A DNA stretch of 5,003 nucleotides from positions 1 through 5,003 of the forward strand of contig LGFB01000113.1 of the NCBI GenBank assembly GCA_001508835.1, given 5' to 3'. A model generated the notes under the pieces. It was not told where the DNA came from. It did not search any database and worked only from the letters and a program-made list of their open reading frames with translations. Shown here in pieces: positions 1-5,003 of the stretch. The translations under genes and the position numbers were made by a program. The DNA comes from a bacterium 42_11 (GTDB lineage Bacteria > Synergistota > GBS-1). Each line of letters begins with the position of its first letter. Positions within the stretch are counted from its first letter, which is position 1.

Positions 1-849
1 CTTCCTATCTCTTATCAAAAATGGAGGGTGCCGCAAAGGAAACTCAACGTCGCTCGTCTTCGCATTAGCTCTCATATCAAAGATAGACTTAGTATGAAGG
101 CTACCTCCACCAAAACCGATATTCTTAACGAGGTTTTTACAGGGAATTATAGATAAGCCATTATTTACAGCCATGGTAAATCCCCATTGGAAATCCCAAG
201 TATCAAGTTGCCCCTTTCTTATAGCGTAGAAAAAGGGAAGGTCCTTTTCCAAAGACAAGCCTATATCTTCCACATAACCCTTCCCTAAAATCTCATCTAA
301 CAAGCTCATATTAAAATCGTAATTTTTCCATCTGTCCCTCCACGTGGCCCATCCCCACACAAAACCTAAAGAAGAAAAATAATAGCTATAATCCGGATCC
401 CTAATCCAACCCAAATTAGGATTAAAACCAGCGATATGCCAAACCCTCAAGTCATCTTTATATCTTTTCAATAGCTCCTCGCAGAACCAAAAGAAGCTTA
501 ATCGAGGCAAACAATCGTCTTCGAGAATGATACCCATCTCTTCGTTTTCAAAAAACCAGGTTATAGCTTCACTAATAGCCTTACCACAGCCCAAATTTCT
601 ATCTCTAAACAGGGTTTTAACCTTGCAATCCCAATCTATATTGCTCAAGACATACCTTCTAACATTCTCTACCTTTTCTTTTTCCCCATCCTTCCAATGC
701 CGAGGACCATCAGAAGCAACATAAAACCTTGGAGGCTTAGCCCTTCTTATCATTTCAAATACCTTTTCAGTGGTATCCAAACGATTAAAAATTAGAAATA
801 AAACAGGGATACTCAAGGGATAAGGGGGCTTAAAATACTTCCCTACCAT
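1..849 (-). CDS. HlpA-like glycosyltransferase, 3' end cut by the window edge
   Basis: Probable sugar transferase acting on nucleotide-sugar donors in surface polysaccharide synthesis. The reading frame is open from a stop at 895-897 down to base 1, and 283 residues are visible from ATG 849. A GT-A (nucleotide-diphospho-sugar transferase) fold is suggested by the N-terminal strand PVLFLIFNRLDTT (about residues 15-27), VASDGPR (44-50), RDRNLGCGKAISEAI (82-96) and the DXD-like ILEDDCLP (108-115), the expected metal/nucleotide-sugar site. Further on come GFVWGWATWRDRW (162-174), TWDFQW (217-222) and NIGFGGGSLHT (243-253). This order resembles proteins annotated as HlpA-like or nucleotide-diphospho-sugar transferases; that assignment is from memory of the family. 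Start choice: GAGGGAG at 861-867 is 8 nt before GTG 852 and 11 nt before ATG 849. ATG 849 shares one base with the TGA of the upstream remnant (TGATG), while GTG 852 would give a 4-nt overlap. The acceptor and linkage are unknown. Residues after 283 are not visible. Confidence 0.85.
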   Translation of the reverse strand, partial: MVGKYFKPPYPLSIPVLFLIFNRLDTTEKVFEMIRRAKPPRFYVASDGPRHWKDGEKEKVENVRRYVLSNIDWDCKVKTLFRDRNLGCGKAISEAITWFFENEEMGIILEDDCLPRLSFFWFCEELLKRYKDDLRVWHIAGFNPNLGWIRDPDYSYYFSSLGFVWGWATWRDRWKNYDFNMSLLDEILGKGYVEDIGLSLEKDLPFFYAIRKGQLDTWDFQWGFTMAVNNGLSIIPCKNLVKNIGFGGGSLHTKSIFDMRANAKTSDVEFPLRHPPFLIRDRK

Positions 850-1095
850 CACACCAACAACTCCCTCTGGACGAAAACATAAATATCGAAAGCCTTATAA
901 AACAATTTATAATCATGCTCCCTTAAGTAGGGATAAATAACCCCGTCTCCCAACCTTTCAAGGGGATAACCTAAAAATTCTACGACGATCACGTTTGACC
1001 CATATTCTTTAAACCAAGAGACTTTAGCGCTATAACGTTGTAATCCTCTTTATCAAGGCATCCAAGGCAGAGGCATCAAGCAGGAAGCATGATAT
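849..1095 (-). pseudogene. Frameshifted 3' remnant of a gene, possibly an FkbM-type methyltransferase
   Basis: No intact gene fits here, but protein-like pieces occur in three minus-strand frames in sequence. The first is LDASALDALIKR (about 1045-1080, ending at a TAG). The second is LDKEDYNVIALKSLG (about 1013-1057). The third and longest is open from 1049 to the TGA at 849-851 (66 residues) and contains SWFKEYGSNVIVVEF, IYPYLREHDYKLFY and IYVFVQREL. Joined by two frame changes they read like the end of an FkbM-family methyltransferase: an acidic 'D.E.Y.V..LKS' stretch, a strand ending in VVEF, then 'YL.E..YKL'. The longest piece has no ATG, GTG or TTG start until its middle, and the roughly 150-200 residues expected upstream in such enzymes are absent because the fucose synthase gene ends at 1110. 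The TGA overlaps the next start codon, as in a formerly coupled gene pair. The coding origin is fairly secure. The family name is tentative, and sequencing indels are an alternative to decay. Confidence 0.55.
861..867 (-). promoter_or_regulatory. Ribosome binding site of the glycosyltransferase
   Basis: On the minus strand these bases read GAGGGAG, a good Shine-Dalgarno core. It lies inside the 3' end of the upstream remnant frame, 8 nt from GTG 852 and 11 nt from ATG 849, so it does not decide between the two adjacent starts. Confidence 0.55.
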
Positions 1096-1109
1096 TTATC
1101 AAACAACTT

Positions 1110-2237
1110 TTAGAATCGGGAATCGGGTTTTATTTCTCTCTTAAGAGAATCTAAATACCAATTATATGTTTTTCTTATCCCTTCCTCCAGGCTTATCTTC
1201 GGTTTCCACCCTAACTCTTTTATTTTGGAAACATCAAGAAGCTTTCTCGGAACACCATCAGGTTTGGATAGGTCATGTTCTATTTCACCGTTAAAGCCTA
1301 TAATATCTTTAACCATCCATGCCAAATCCTTTATCCTTATATCCTCTCCCGTCCCCACATTAACAAAATAATCCGGGCACAATTTCCTCATATCAGAGGC
1401 GTCCACCTTCTCCATTAAAAATACACAGGCATCAGCAAGGTCATCTACATAAAGAAACTCCCGATAAACCTCTCCGCTTCCCCAGATAAGAACTTTAACT
1501 CTACGGGAAAATTTATCAAATAGTATTCCATACTGCTCCAATATCCTTAAGATAATATCTTTCGGACTCTCACCAGTAATATTCTCTATTGGTCGAGTAT
1601 TAAGGTCATTTCTTATACCTTCCCAATCCTCGTCCTCAAGAGCCTTACCTAAATGAAATTTTCTTATTAAGGCAGGAAGAACATGGGAAGTATACAAGTC
1701 AAAGTTGTCATTCGGTCCATATAAATTGGTTGGCATAACCGATATAAAATTCGTTCCAAACTGCTCATTGTAATATCTGCAAAGCTTTATAGCCGCTATT
1801 TTCGCTATGGCATAAGCCTCATTCGTAGGCTCAAGATACCCAGACAAAAGATACTCCTCCTTCATCGGCTGTGGAGAAAGCCGAGGATATATGCAAGAAG
1901 ATCCCAAATTTAAAAGCTTATTAACACCAAATTTATAAGAGGAGTGAATTACATTTAAGGCTATCGCCAAGTTATCATATATAAACTCGGCTTTAAAAGT
2001 ACTGTTAGCAAGTATTCCTCCCACCTTAGCAGCACAGAGGTAAACCTGATTCGGACTATTCTCCTCAAAAAATCTTTCAACATCGGATTGTCTTCTTAGG
2101 TCAAGCTCCTTGCTCGTCCTTAAAGGGAAGTTCTTATATCCCGCTTCCCTTAACTTTTTCAATATCGCTGAACCAACAAGCCCTTTATGGCCAGCTACAT
2201 AAACCTTTATCTTTTCCCTCAAACCCGTAAATACCAA
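1110..2237 (-). CDS. fcl: GDP-L-fucose synthase (NADPH-dependent epimerase/reductase)
   Basis: Converts GDP-4-keto-6-deoxy-D-mannose to GDP-L-fucose in the cytosol, by epimerisation at C3 and C5 followed by NADPH reduction at C4. The product feeds fucosylated surface glycans. It is an extended short-chain dehydrogenase. Numbered from TTG 2237, the Rossmann loop is AGHKGLVGSA (15-24), followed by AAKVGG (69-74) and GSSCIYP (112-118). These hold Ser113 and Cys115, equivalent to E. coli Ser107 and Cys109. YAIAK (142-146) gives the Tyr/Lys pair, MPTNLYGPNDNF (168-179) follows, and His185 matches the catalytic acid His179. C-terminal SKPDGVPRKLLDVS (324-337) is the substrate-binding segment. At 375 residues it exceeds the E. 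coli enzyme (321) mainly through an insert at about 198-247. The start is uncertain. TTG 2237 has GGGAGG only 1 nt away, and TTG 2222 aligns better with the family N-terminus but sits 16 nt from it. No gmd gene (the preceding pathway step) is visible. Confidence 0.95.
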   Translation of the reverse strand: MVFTGLREKIKVYVAGHKGLVGSAILKKLREAGYKNFPLRTSKELDLRRQSDVERFFEENSPNQVYLCAAKVGGILANSTFKAEFIYDNLAIALNVIHSSYKFGVNKLLNLGSSCIYPRLSPQPMKEEYLLSGYLEPTNEAYAIAKIAAIKLCRYYNEQFGTNFISVMPTNLYGPNDNFDLYTSHVLPALIRKFHLGKALEDEDWEGIRNDLNTRPIENITGESPKDIILRILEQYGILFDKFSRRVKVLIWGSGEVYREFLYVDDLADACVFLMEKVDASDMRKLCPDYFVNVGTGEDIRIKDLAWMVKDIIGFNGEIEHDLSKPDGVPRKLLDVSKIKELGWKPKISLEEGIRKTYNWYLDSLKREIKPDSRF

Positions 2238-2246
2238 CCCTCCCTT

Positions 2247-2289
2247 AAAAATAAAAGGGACTGCAAGATTTTCCTGTTCTTGCAGTCCC
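2247..2289 (-). terminator. Intrinsic terminator of the secF to flavodoxin operon
   Basis: Perfect 11-bp inverted repeat: arms 2257-2267 (GGGACTGCAAG on the plus strand) and 2279-2289, with an 11-nt loop. Read on the minus strand, the stem is followed at once by TTTTATTTTT (2256 to 2247), the usual form of a Rho-independent terminator. The plus-strand reading has no T-tract after the stem, so it works only for minus-strand transcription. It begins 20 nt after the flavodoxin stop and ends about 10 nt before the longest possible start of the fucose synthase. Confidence 0.93.
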
Positions 2290-2309
2290 CTAAGTAACAG
2301 GAACTCCTT

Positions 2310-2783
2310 TTAAAAGAGCTTCCCAACAAGCTCTGCAACCTTTTTCCCAAGATCTCTACATTCGCTCAAAACCGCGGTGGTCGGTTTACCAATAGATATC
2401 GGACCATAATGGCCACCATTGACTATACCCTGAACTATCATTCCGTGAATTAAAAAAGCCTTTATTATGTCTAAAACCGCAGTTTCAGCTCCTCCCCCTA
2501 AAACGCCACAAGAGGCAAAAGCAGCTCCTATCTTCCCTTTAAGTTCCCCATAATACTTGACGCTATCATCAATGAGCTTCTTCACCTCAGCCGATGGAGC
2601 GCCAAAATAGGTAGGTGTACCAATTATAATCCCATCGCAGTGAAGCATGTCATCAGGGGTAGCCTCTTTCACACTTTTAAGAACCACTTCTACTCCTTCA
2701 CTCTTAACCCCTTCCGCAACAGCCTCCGCCATAGCCTTCGTATTACCAGTTCGAGAATGATAGATCACCACAACCTTGGGCAT
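2310..2783 (-). CDS. WrbA-like flavodoxin family protein
   Basis: Small FMN-binding flavodoxin-fold protein of 157 residues, presumably a cytosolic electron carrier or NAD(P)H:quinone-type oxidoreductase. Visible motifs are the N-terminal strand VVVIYHS, the FMN-phosphate loop SRTGNT (10-15), the second flavin loop GTPTYFGAPSAEVK (55-68), the third loop ASCGVLGGGAET (90-101) and HYGP (125-128), a late loop typical of WrbA-like proteins. It is shorter than E. coli WrbA (about 198 residues), so quinone-reductase activity should not be assumed. ATG 2783 lies 3 nt after the radical SAM stop, and its Shine-Dalgarno sequence (GGAGGGGGAG) overlaps that gene's last codons, so translation is probably coupled. 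The pairing suggests, as inference, that it could pass electrons to the radical SAM enzyme's iron-sulfur cluster, as flavodoxin does for several radical SAM enzymes in E. coli. It is the last gene before the terminator. Confidence 0.88.
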   Translation of the reverse strand: MPKVVVIYHSRTGNTKAMAEAVAEGVKSEGVEVVLKSVKEATPDDMLHCDGIIIGTPTYFGAPSAEVKKLIDDSVKYYGELKGKIGAAFASCGVLGGGAETAVLDIIKAFLIHGMIVQGIVNGGHYGPISIGKPTTAVLSECRDLGKKVAELVGKLF

Positions 2784-2786
2784 GGG

Positions 2787-4328
2787 TCACTCCCCCTCCG
2801 CACCAGTAGCTGCTTTGCCACGCCAATCTTCTATCTTGCCACTCCATTCCTGAGCTTTCCTGTATATTTCCTCGGGATCAAGACCCATTTCTTTCCAGCG
2901 CTTTTCCATTCTCTTCCTATAATAATCTTTATCCTCCTTGAAAAGTATGCTCCTGACATAAAGCCACCTTTCATAATCCTCCCAACGCTTCTTGTATATC
3001 TCGTGAATTTTCTTTGAATACTCATCTAAGCCTGAAGCAAGTTCACCAATGAGTTTATCAGCGCCCGGATGTGTAGGATGTGCCCCATACTTTTTAACTA
3101 TCTCTCTCAGCACCTGAGGCTTATCTATTATTATGCAAGGGGCAAGAAGATTATCATCACAATAAGGTTGAGCCTCTCTTATTGCCTGGAAGAACGGAGA
3201 TTTAAGAACCTCTACAAGGCTTTTATTCCTTATGTTGTCTACGGCGAAGTGGACAAAAACACAAGGTTCAACATCTCCATTAGATATTATGTGAAGATAT
3301 CTTTCCCCACCAGCCATACAACCATCCACGTATCTACCATCATTCCAAAAGTCACCCAAGAATATAGGCCTAGTTGAACGCCAGTATTCTACCTTTTCAT
3401 GGAGCTTCGCCCTTTGCTCAGGAGTTGCCATATAGGAGAGGTCTGGGTTTTCTCCGGTTGGAATATATTGGAAGAACCAACCAACCTTACAACCTCTTTC
3501 TATCATCTCATCGATAAACTCATCTCTGGTTAGCGAATCAGCACTTGCACTTGTTAATGTAGCTGAAAAGCCAAATAAAACACCAGCTTCCCTTAGATTA
3601 TCCATTGCCTGAAGAGCCTTTTCATGAATACCAGGTCCTCTTCTTTTATCTGTCGTTTCCTTAGATCCCTCTATGCTTATCATGGGAGCAACATTACCAA
3701 GCTCTGCCAACCTTTCCGCTACCTCTTTGGTTATCAAGGTTCCGTTAGTATAAACATTGAAATAAGCATCATCATGCTTCTCCCATATGTCAAATATATC
3801 CTTCCTCGTGAACACTTCTCCCCCAGAAATTGTGAAGAAGTACATGCCAAGCTCCTTAGCCTCAGTCAAAATTCTATCTATCTCCTCAAAGGTAAGGTCG
3901 TTGGAAGTATCGTAATCACCTGCATAACACCCCTTGCATCTTAAATTGCACTTCATGGTAGGACTTATAACCAAGAAAAAAGGAAGGTGTATCCCAAGCT
4001 CCTCTTCCTTTCTGTCTCTTATGACTCTTCCAAGAACCATGGCATTAACCAACAAATTCCAGATAAGCTTTTCTCTCGCTTTGGGAGAAAGCTCCCTAAA
4101 AACGCGCTTCCAAAGCAAGAAAAAGGGGTGACCCGTATCTGCCATCTTGGCAATTTCCTTAAAGGACTCCTTGTGAAACTTGGTCAAAGCTAAAGAGGAA
4201 AGCAATTGAAAAACTCTCTTTATCTTTTCATCAGCCGCGGCGTCATCGGAGGCCAAAAGATTAGCTATACTTTCCAACACTTTCCCAGAAACGTATCCCT
4301 TAAGCTTGGTTAATATCCCTACTTTCAT
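2787..4328 (-). CDS. Radical SAM protein with SPASM-like C-terminal cysteines, function unknown
   Basis: Cytosolic iron-sulfur enzyme of about 513 residues (numbered from GTG 4331, one more). Residues 1-115 are mostly helical and of unknown role. The radical SAM core starts at PTMKCNLRCKGCYAG, with C128, C132 and C135 as the CxxxCxxC ligands of the SAM-binding 4Fe-4S cluster, and ISGGE (168-172) as the SAM-binding motif. YTNGTLI (194-200) and ISIEG (218-222) are further barrel strands. After the core come CMAGGERYLHI (338-348) and SNGDVEPC (350-357), the SPASM/twitch-type pattern, then C391 and C399, so one auxiliary cluster is likely. Residues 430-514 are a Lys/Glu/Trp/Tyr-rich, probably helical tail. 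Related unnamed COG0535-type proteins occur in anaerobic bacteria; the substrate is unknown and no precursor peptide gene is visible nearby. ATG 4328 is preferred over GTG 4331 because GGGGTGAGG upstream is better spaced. The start overlaps the phasin-like gene by 29 nt. Confidence 0.92.
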   Translation of the reverse strand: MKVGILTKLKGYVSGKVLESIANLLASDDAAADEKIKRVFQLLSSLALTKFHKESFKEIAKMADTGHPFFLLWKRVFRELSPKAREKLIWNLLVNAMVLGRVIRDRKEEELGIHLPFFLVISPTMKCNLRCKGCYAGDYDTSNDLTFEEIDRILTEAKELGMYFFTISGGEVFTRKDIFDIWEKHDDAYFNVYTNGTLITKEVAERLAELGNVAPMISIEGSKETTDKRRGPGIHEKALQAMDNLREAGVLFGFSATLTSASADSLTRDEFIDEMIERGCKVGWFFQYIPTGENPDLSYMATPEQRAKLHEKVEYWRSTRPIFLGDFWNDGRYVDGCMAGGERYLHIISNGDVEPCVFVHFAVDNIRNKSLVEVLKSPFFQAIREAQPYCDDNLLAPCIIIDKPQVLREIVKKYGAHPTHPGADKLIGELASGLDEYSKKIHEIYKKRWEDYERWLYVRSILFKEDKDYYRKRMEKRWKEMGLDPEEIYRKAQEWSGKIEDWRGKAATGAEGE

Positions 4329-4665
4329 CACACCTCACCCCTTTTTTAAGGTCTCTCACCATCTCTTCAAGGAGCTCGATGCGCGTTTCAAACGACTTTA
4401 ACTTTCTCCTCAGTTCTTCAAGTTCACTTTTTCGGGCTAGGTCTATTATATCCAAAAACTTTATTATTTCTTGCCTTATCTTTTCATACATCTCTTCCTT
4501 CCTCAATTCCATTCTTCTCACAAATTCCTCAATCAGCTTTTTACCCTCTTCTTCTCTTAGCTCACCCTTAGTTACTAAGTCCTTAATCAGTACTTCAAAC
4601 TGTTCTCTTGTGAAAGCTAATATACCCAACCCGCTTAATAAAAGCTTTCTGATCACTTCAAACAA
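4300..4665 (-). CDS. Phasin-like coiled-coil protein
   Basis: Small protein of 121 residues. Residues 5-50 (RKLLLSGLGILAFTREQ, then LVTKGELREEEGKKLIEEF) match the pattern of the PhaI/PhaF-like 'polyhydroxyalkanoate synthesis regulator' group (COG3937 type): a short hydrophobic helix, a 'Ltrexxe.Li..Lv.kGel..eEgk.li' segment, then a long charged helix. Residues 50-110 have hydrophobic heptad positions (LARKSELEELRRKLKSFETR and the following LLEEM), consistent with a coiled coil. There is no signal peptide and no predicted catalytic residue. In PHA makers such proteins coat granules, but many homologues occur where no PHA genes are known, and none are visible here, so a granule role is not claimed. 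It begins 17 nt after secF and its last 29 nt overlap the radical SAM gene, which implies co-expression. The start is TTG, supported by a consensus ribosome binding site. Confidence 0.75.
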   Translation of the reverse strand: MFEVIRKLLLSGLGILAFTREQFEVLIKDLVTKGELREEEGKKLIEEFVRRMELRKEEMYEKIRQEIIKFLDIIDLARKSELEELRRKLKSFETRIELLEEMVRDLKKGVRCDESRDINQA

Positions 4666-4670
4666 TCAAG

Positions 4671-4680
4671 CTCACCTCCT
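4671..4680 (-). promoter_or_regulatory. Ribosome binding site fixing the TTG start of the phasin-like gene
   Basis: The minus strand reads AGGAGGTGAG, a full anti-16S consensus, with a 9-nt spacer from AGGAGG to TTG 4665. No ATG or GTG lies in frame nearby, so this site decides the TTG start. It lies in the 17-nt gap after the secF stop. Confidence 0.85.
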
Positions 4681-4682
4681 TA

Positions 4683-5003
4683 CTAAGCACGCGTAGCCCT
4701 TAACGTCGCTGGTCTCCTCCTCTTCCTCAAATTCCACTCAACCAACAAAGCTCCAGCCACATATATGGAAGAATATGTCCCTACTATTATACCTAATAAT
4801 AAAGCTAAAGCAAAGTTAGATAAGACCTCTCCTCCAAAAAGATAAAGAGTTAAAACGGGTAAAAGAGTGGTCAAAGATGTATTTATGGTTCGTGACAAAG
4901 TCTGATTAATGCTCATATTAATCAGTGTTTTAAAATCAAACTTTCTAGAAGCCACTCTCAGGTTTTCCCTTACTCTATCCAAAACTACAATAGTATCGTT
5001 AAG
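4683..5003 (-). CDS. secF: Protein translocase subunit SecF, C-terminal part (5' end outside the window)
   Basis: Inner-membrane RND-type subunit that, with SecD and YajC, uses the proton motive force to help SecYEG-exported proteins leave the translocon. 106 residues are visible. They open in frame at the window edge with NDTIVVLDRVREN, the conserved cytoplasmic motif after the fourth membrane helix of SecF. NMSINQTLSRTINTSLTTLL (29-48), the conserved entry into helix 5, follows. Two membrane segments are seen, about 44-56 (followed by the conserved FGGE) and 62-88 (FALALLLGIIVGTYSSIYVA). A basic tail (NLRKRRRPATLRATRA) ends at TAG 4683. The true start is beyond 5003; the TTG at 4982 falls inside the conserved motif and is not a start. 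secD is expected further upstream. It leads the operon that continues with the phasin-like, radical SAM and flavodoxin genes. Confidence 0.96.
   Translation of the reverse strand, partial: LNDTIVVLDRVRENLRVASRKFDFKTLINMSINQTLSRTINTSLTTLLPVLTLYLFGGEVLSNFALALLLGIIVGTYSSIYVAGALLVEWNLRKRRRPATLRATRA

Noticed and set aside
527..724. Plus-strand open frame of 65 codons
   Set aside because: It lies antisense within the glycosyltransferase frame, has low-complexity Ser/Leu/Phe content and no recognisable motif.
896..913. Short TTATA/TATAA inverted repeat
   Set aside because: A five-base AT-only stem inside protein-like sequence is expected by chance.
1052..1080. Short imperfect direct repeats of CTTGATGCC type on the minus strand
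   Set aside because: Copies are about 9 nt, only two or three, and not identical; too little for a repeat element or recombination site.
1137..1148. 12-bp palindrome TCTCTTAAGAGA near the 3' end of the fucose synthase gene
   Set aside because: It has no loop, is AT-rich, lies inside the codons of the gene and has no T-tract, so it is not a convincing terminator or operator.
2300..2323. Imperfect inverted repeat around the flavodoxin stop codon
   Set aside because: Only 9 of 12 positions pair, there is no loop, and the strong terminator follows directly; likely chance.
2640..4193. Several plus-strand open frames of 65-125 codons, and a minus-strand frame at 2831-3025
   Set aside because: They are shadows of the radical SAM and flavodoxin genes, which have clear family motifs in their own frames.
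4379..4696. Plus-strand open frame of 105 codons
   Set aside because: It is antisense to the phasin-like gene and very Ser-rich, as expected from the complement of Glu/Arg/Lys-rich helical coding sequence.

Overview
The window is a bacterial segment in which every supported gene lies on the minus strand, so transcription runs from position 5003 towards 1. Strong Shine-Dalgarno sequences, a bacterial-type SecF, a phasin-like protein, and frequent ATA and AGA/AGG codons with Lys/Glu/Ile-rich proteins suggest an anaerobic and perhaps thermophilic bacterium. The species cannot be named from the sequence.

The right half (2310-5003) is a tight operon of four genes. It starts with the C-terminal part of secF (the 5' part lies beyond the window), followed by a 121-residue phasin-like coiled-coil protein. 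Next come a radical SAM protein of about 513 residues with an additional C-terminal cysteine set, and a 157-residue WrbA-like flavodoxin. Gaps are 17 nt, then a 29-nt overlap, then 3 nt, so the genes are probably co-transcribed and partly translationally coupled. A strong intrinsic terminator (2247-2289) ends the unit.

The left half (1-2237) belongs to a surface-polysaccharide or nucleotide-sugar locus. It holds a complete GDP-L-fucose synthase and a glycosyltransferase of the HlpA-like type that runs off the left edge. This second gene is open to the window border. Between them (849-about 1095) lies a short stretch whose protein-like pieces are spread over three frames. It looks like the decayed 3' end of another gene, possibly an FkbM-type methyltransferase, whose stop codon still overlaps the glycosyltransferase start.

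The two halves meet at the terminator. The fucose synthase starts only about 10-25 nt after its T-tract, leaving almost no room for a separate promoter. I see no clear new defence or mobile system. The least explained parts are the radical SAM/flavodoxin pair behind secF and the remnant gene.
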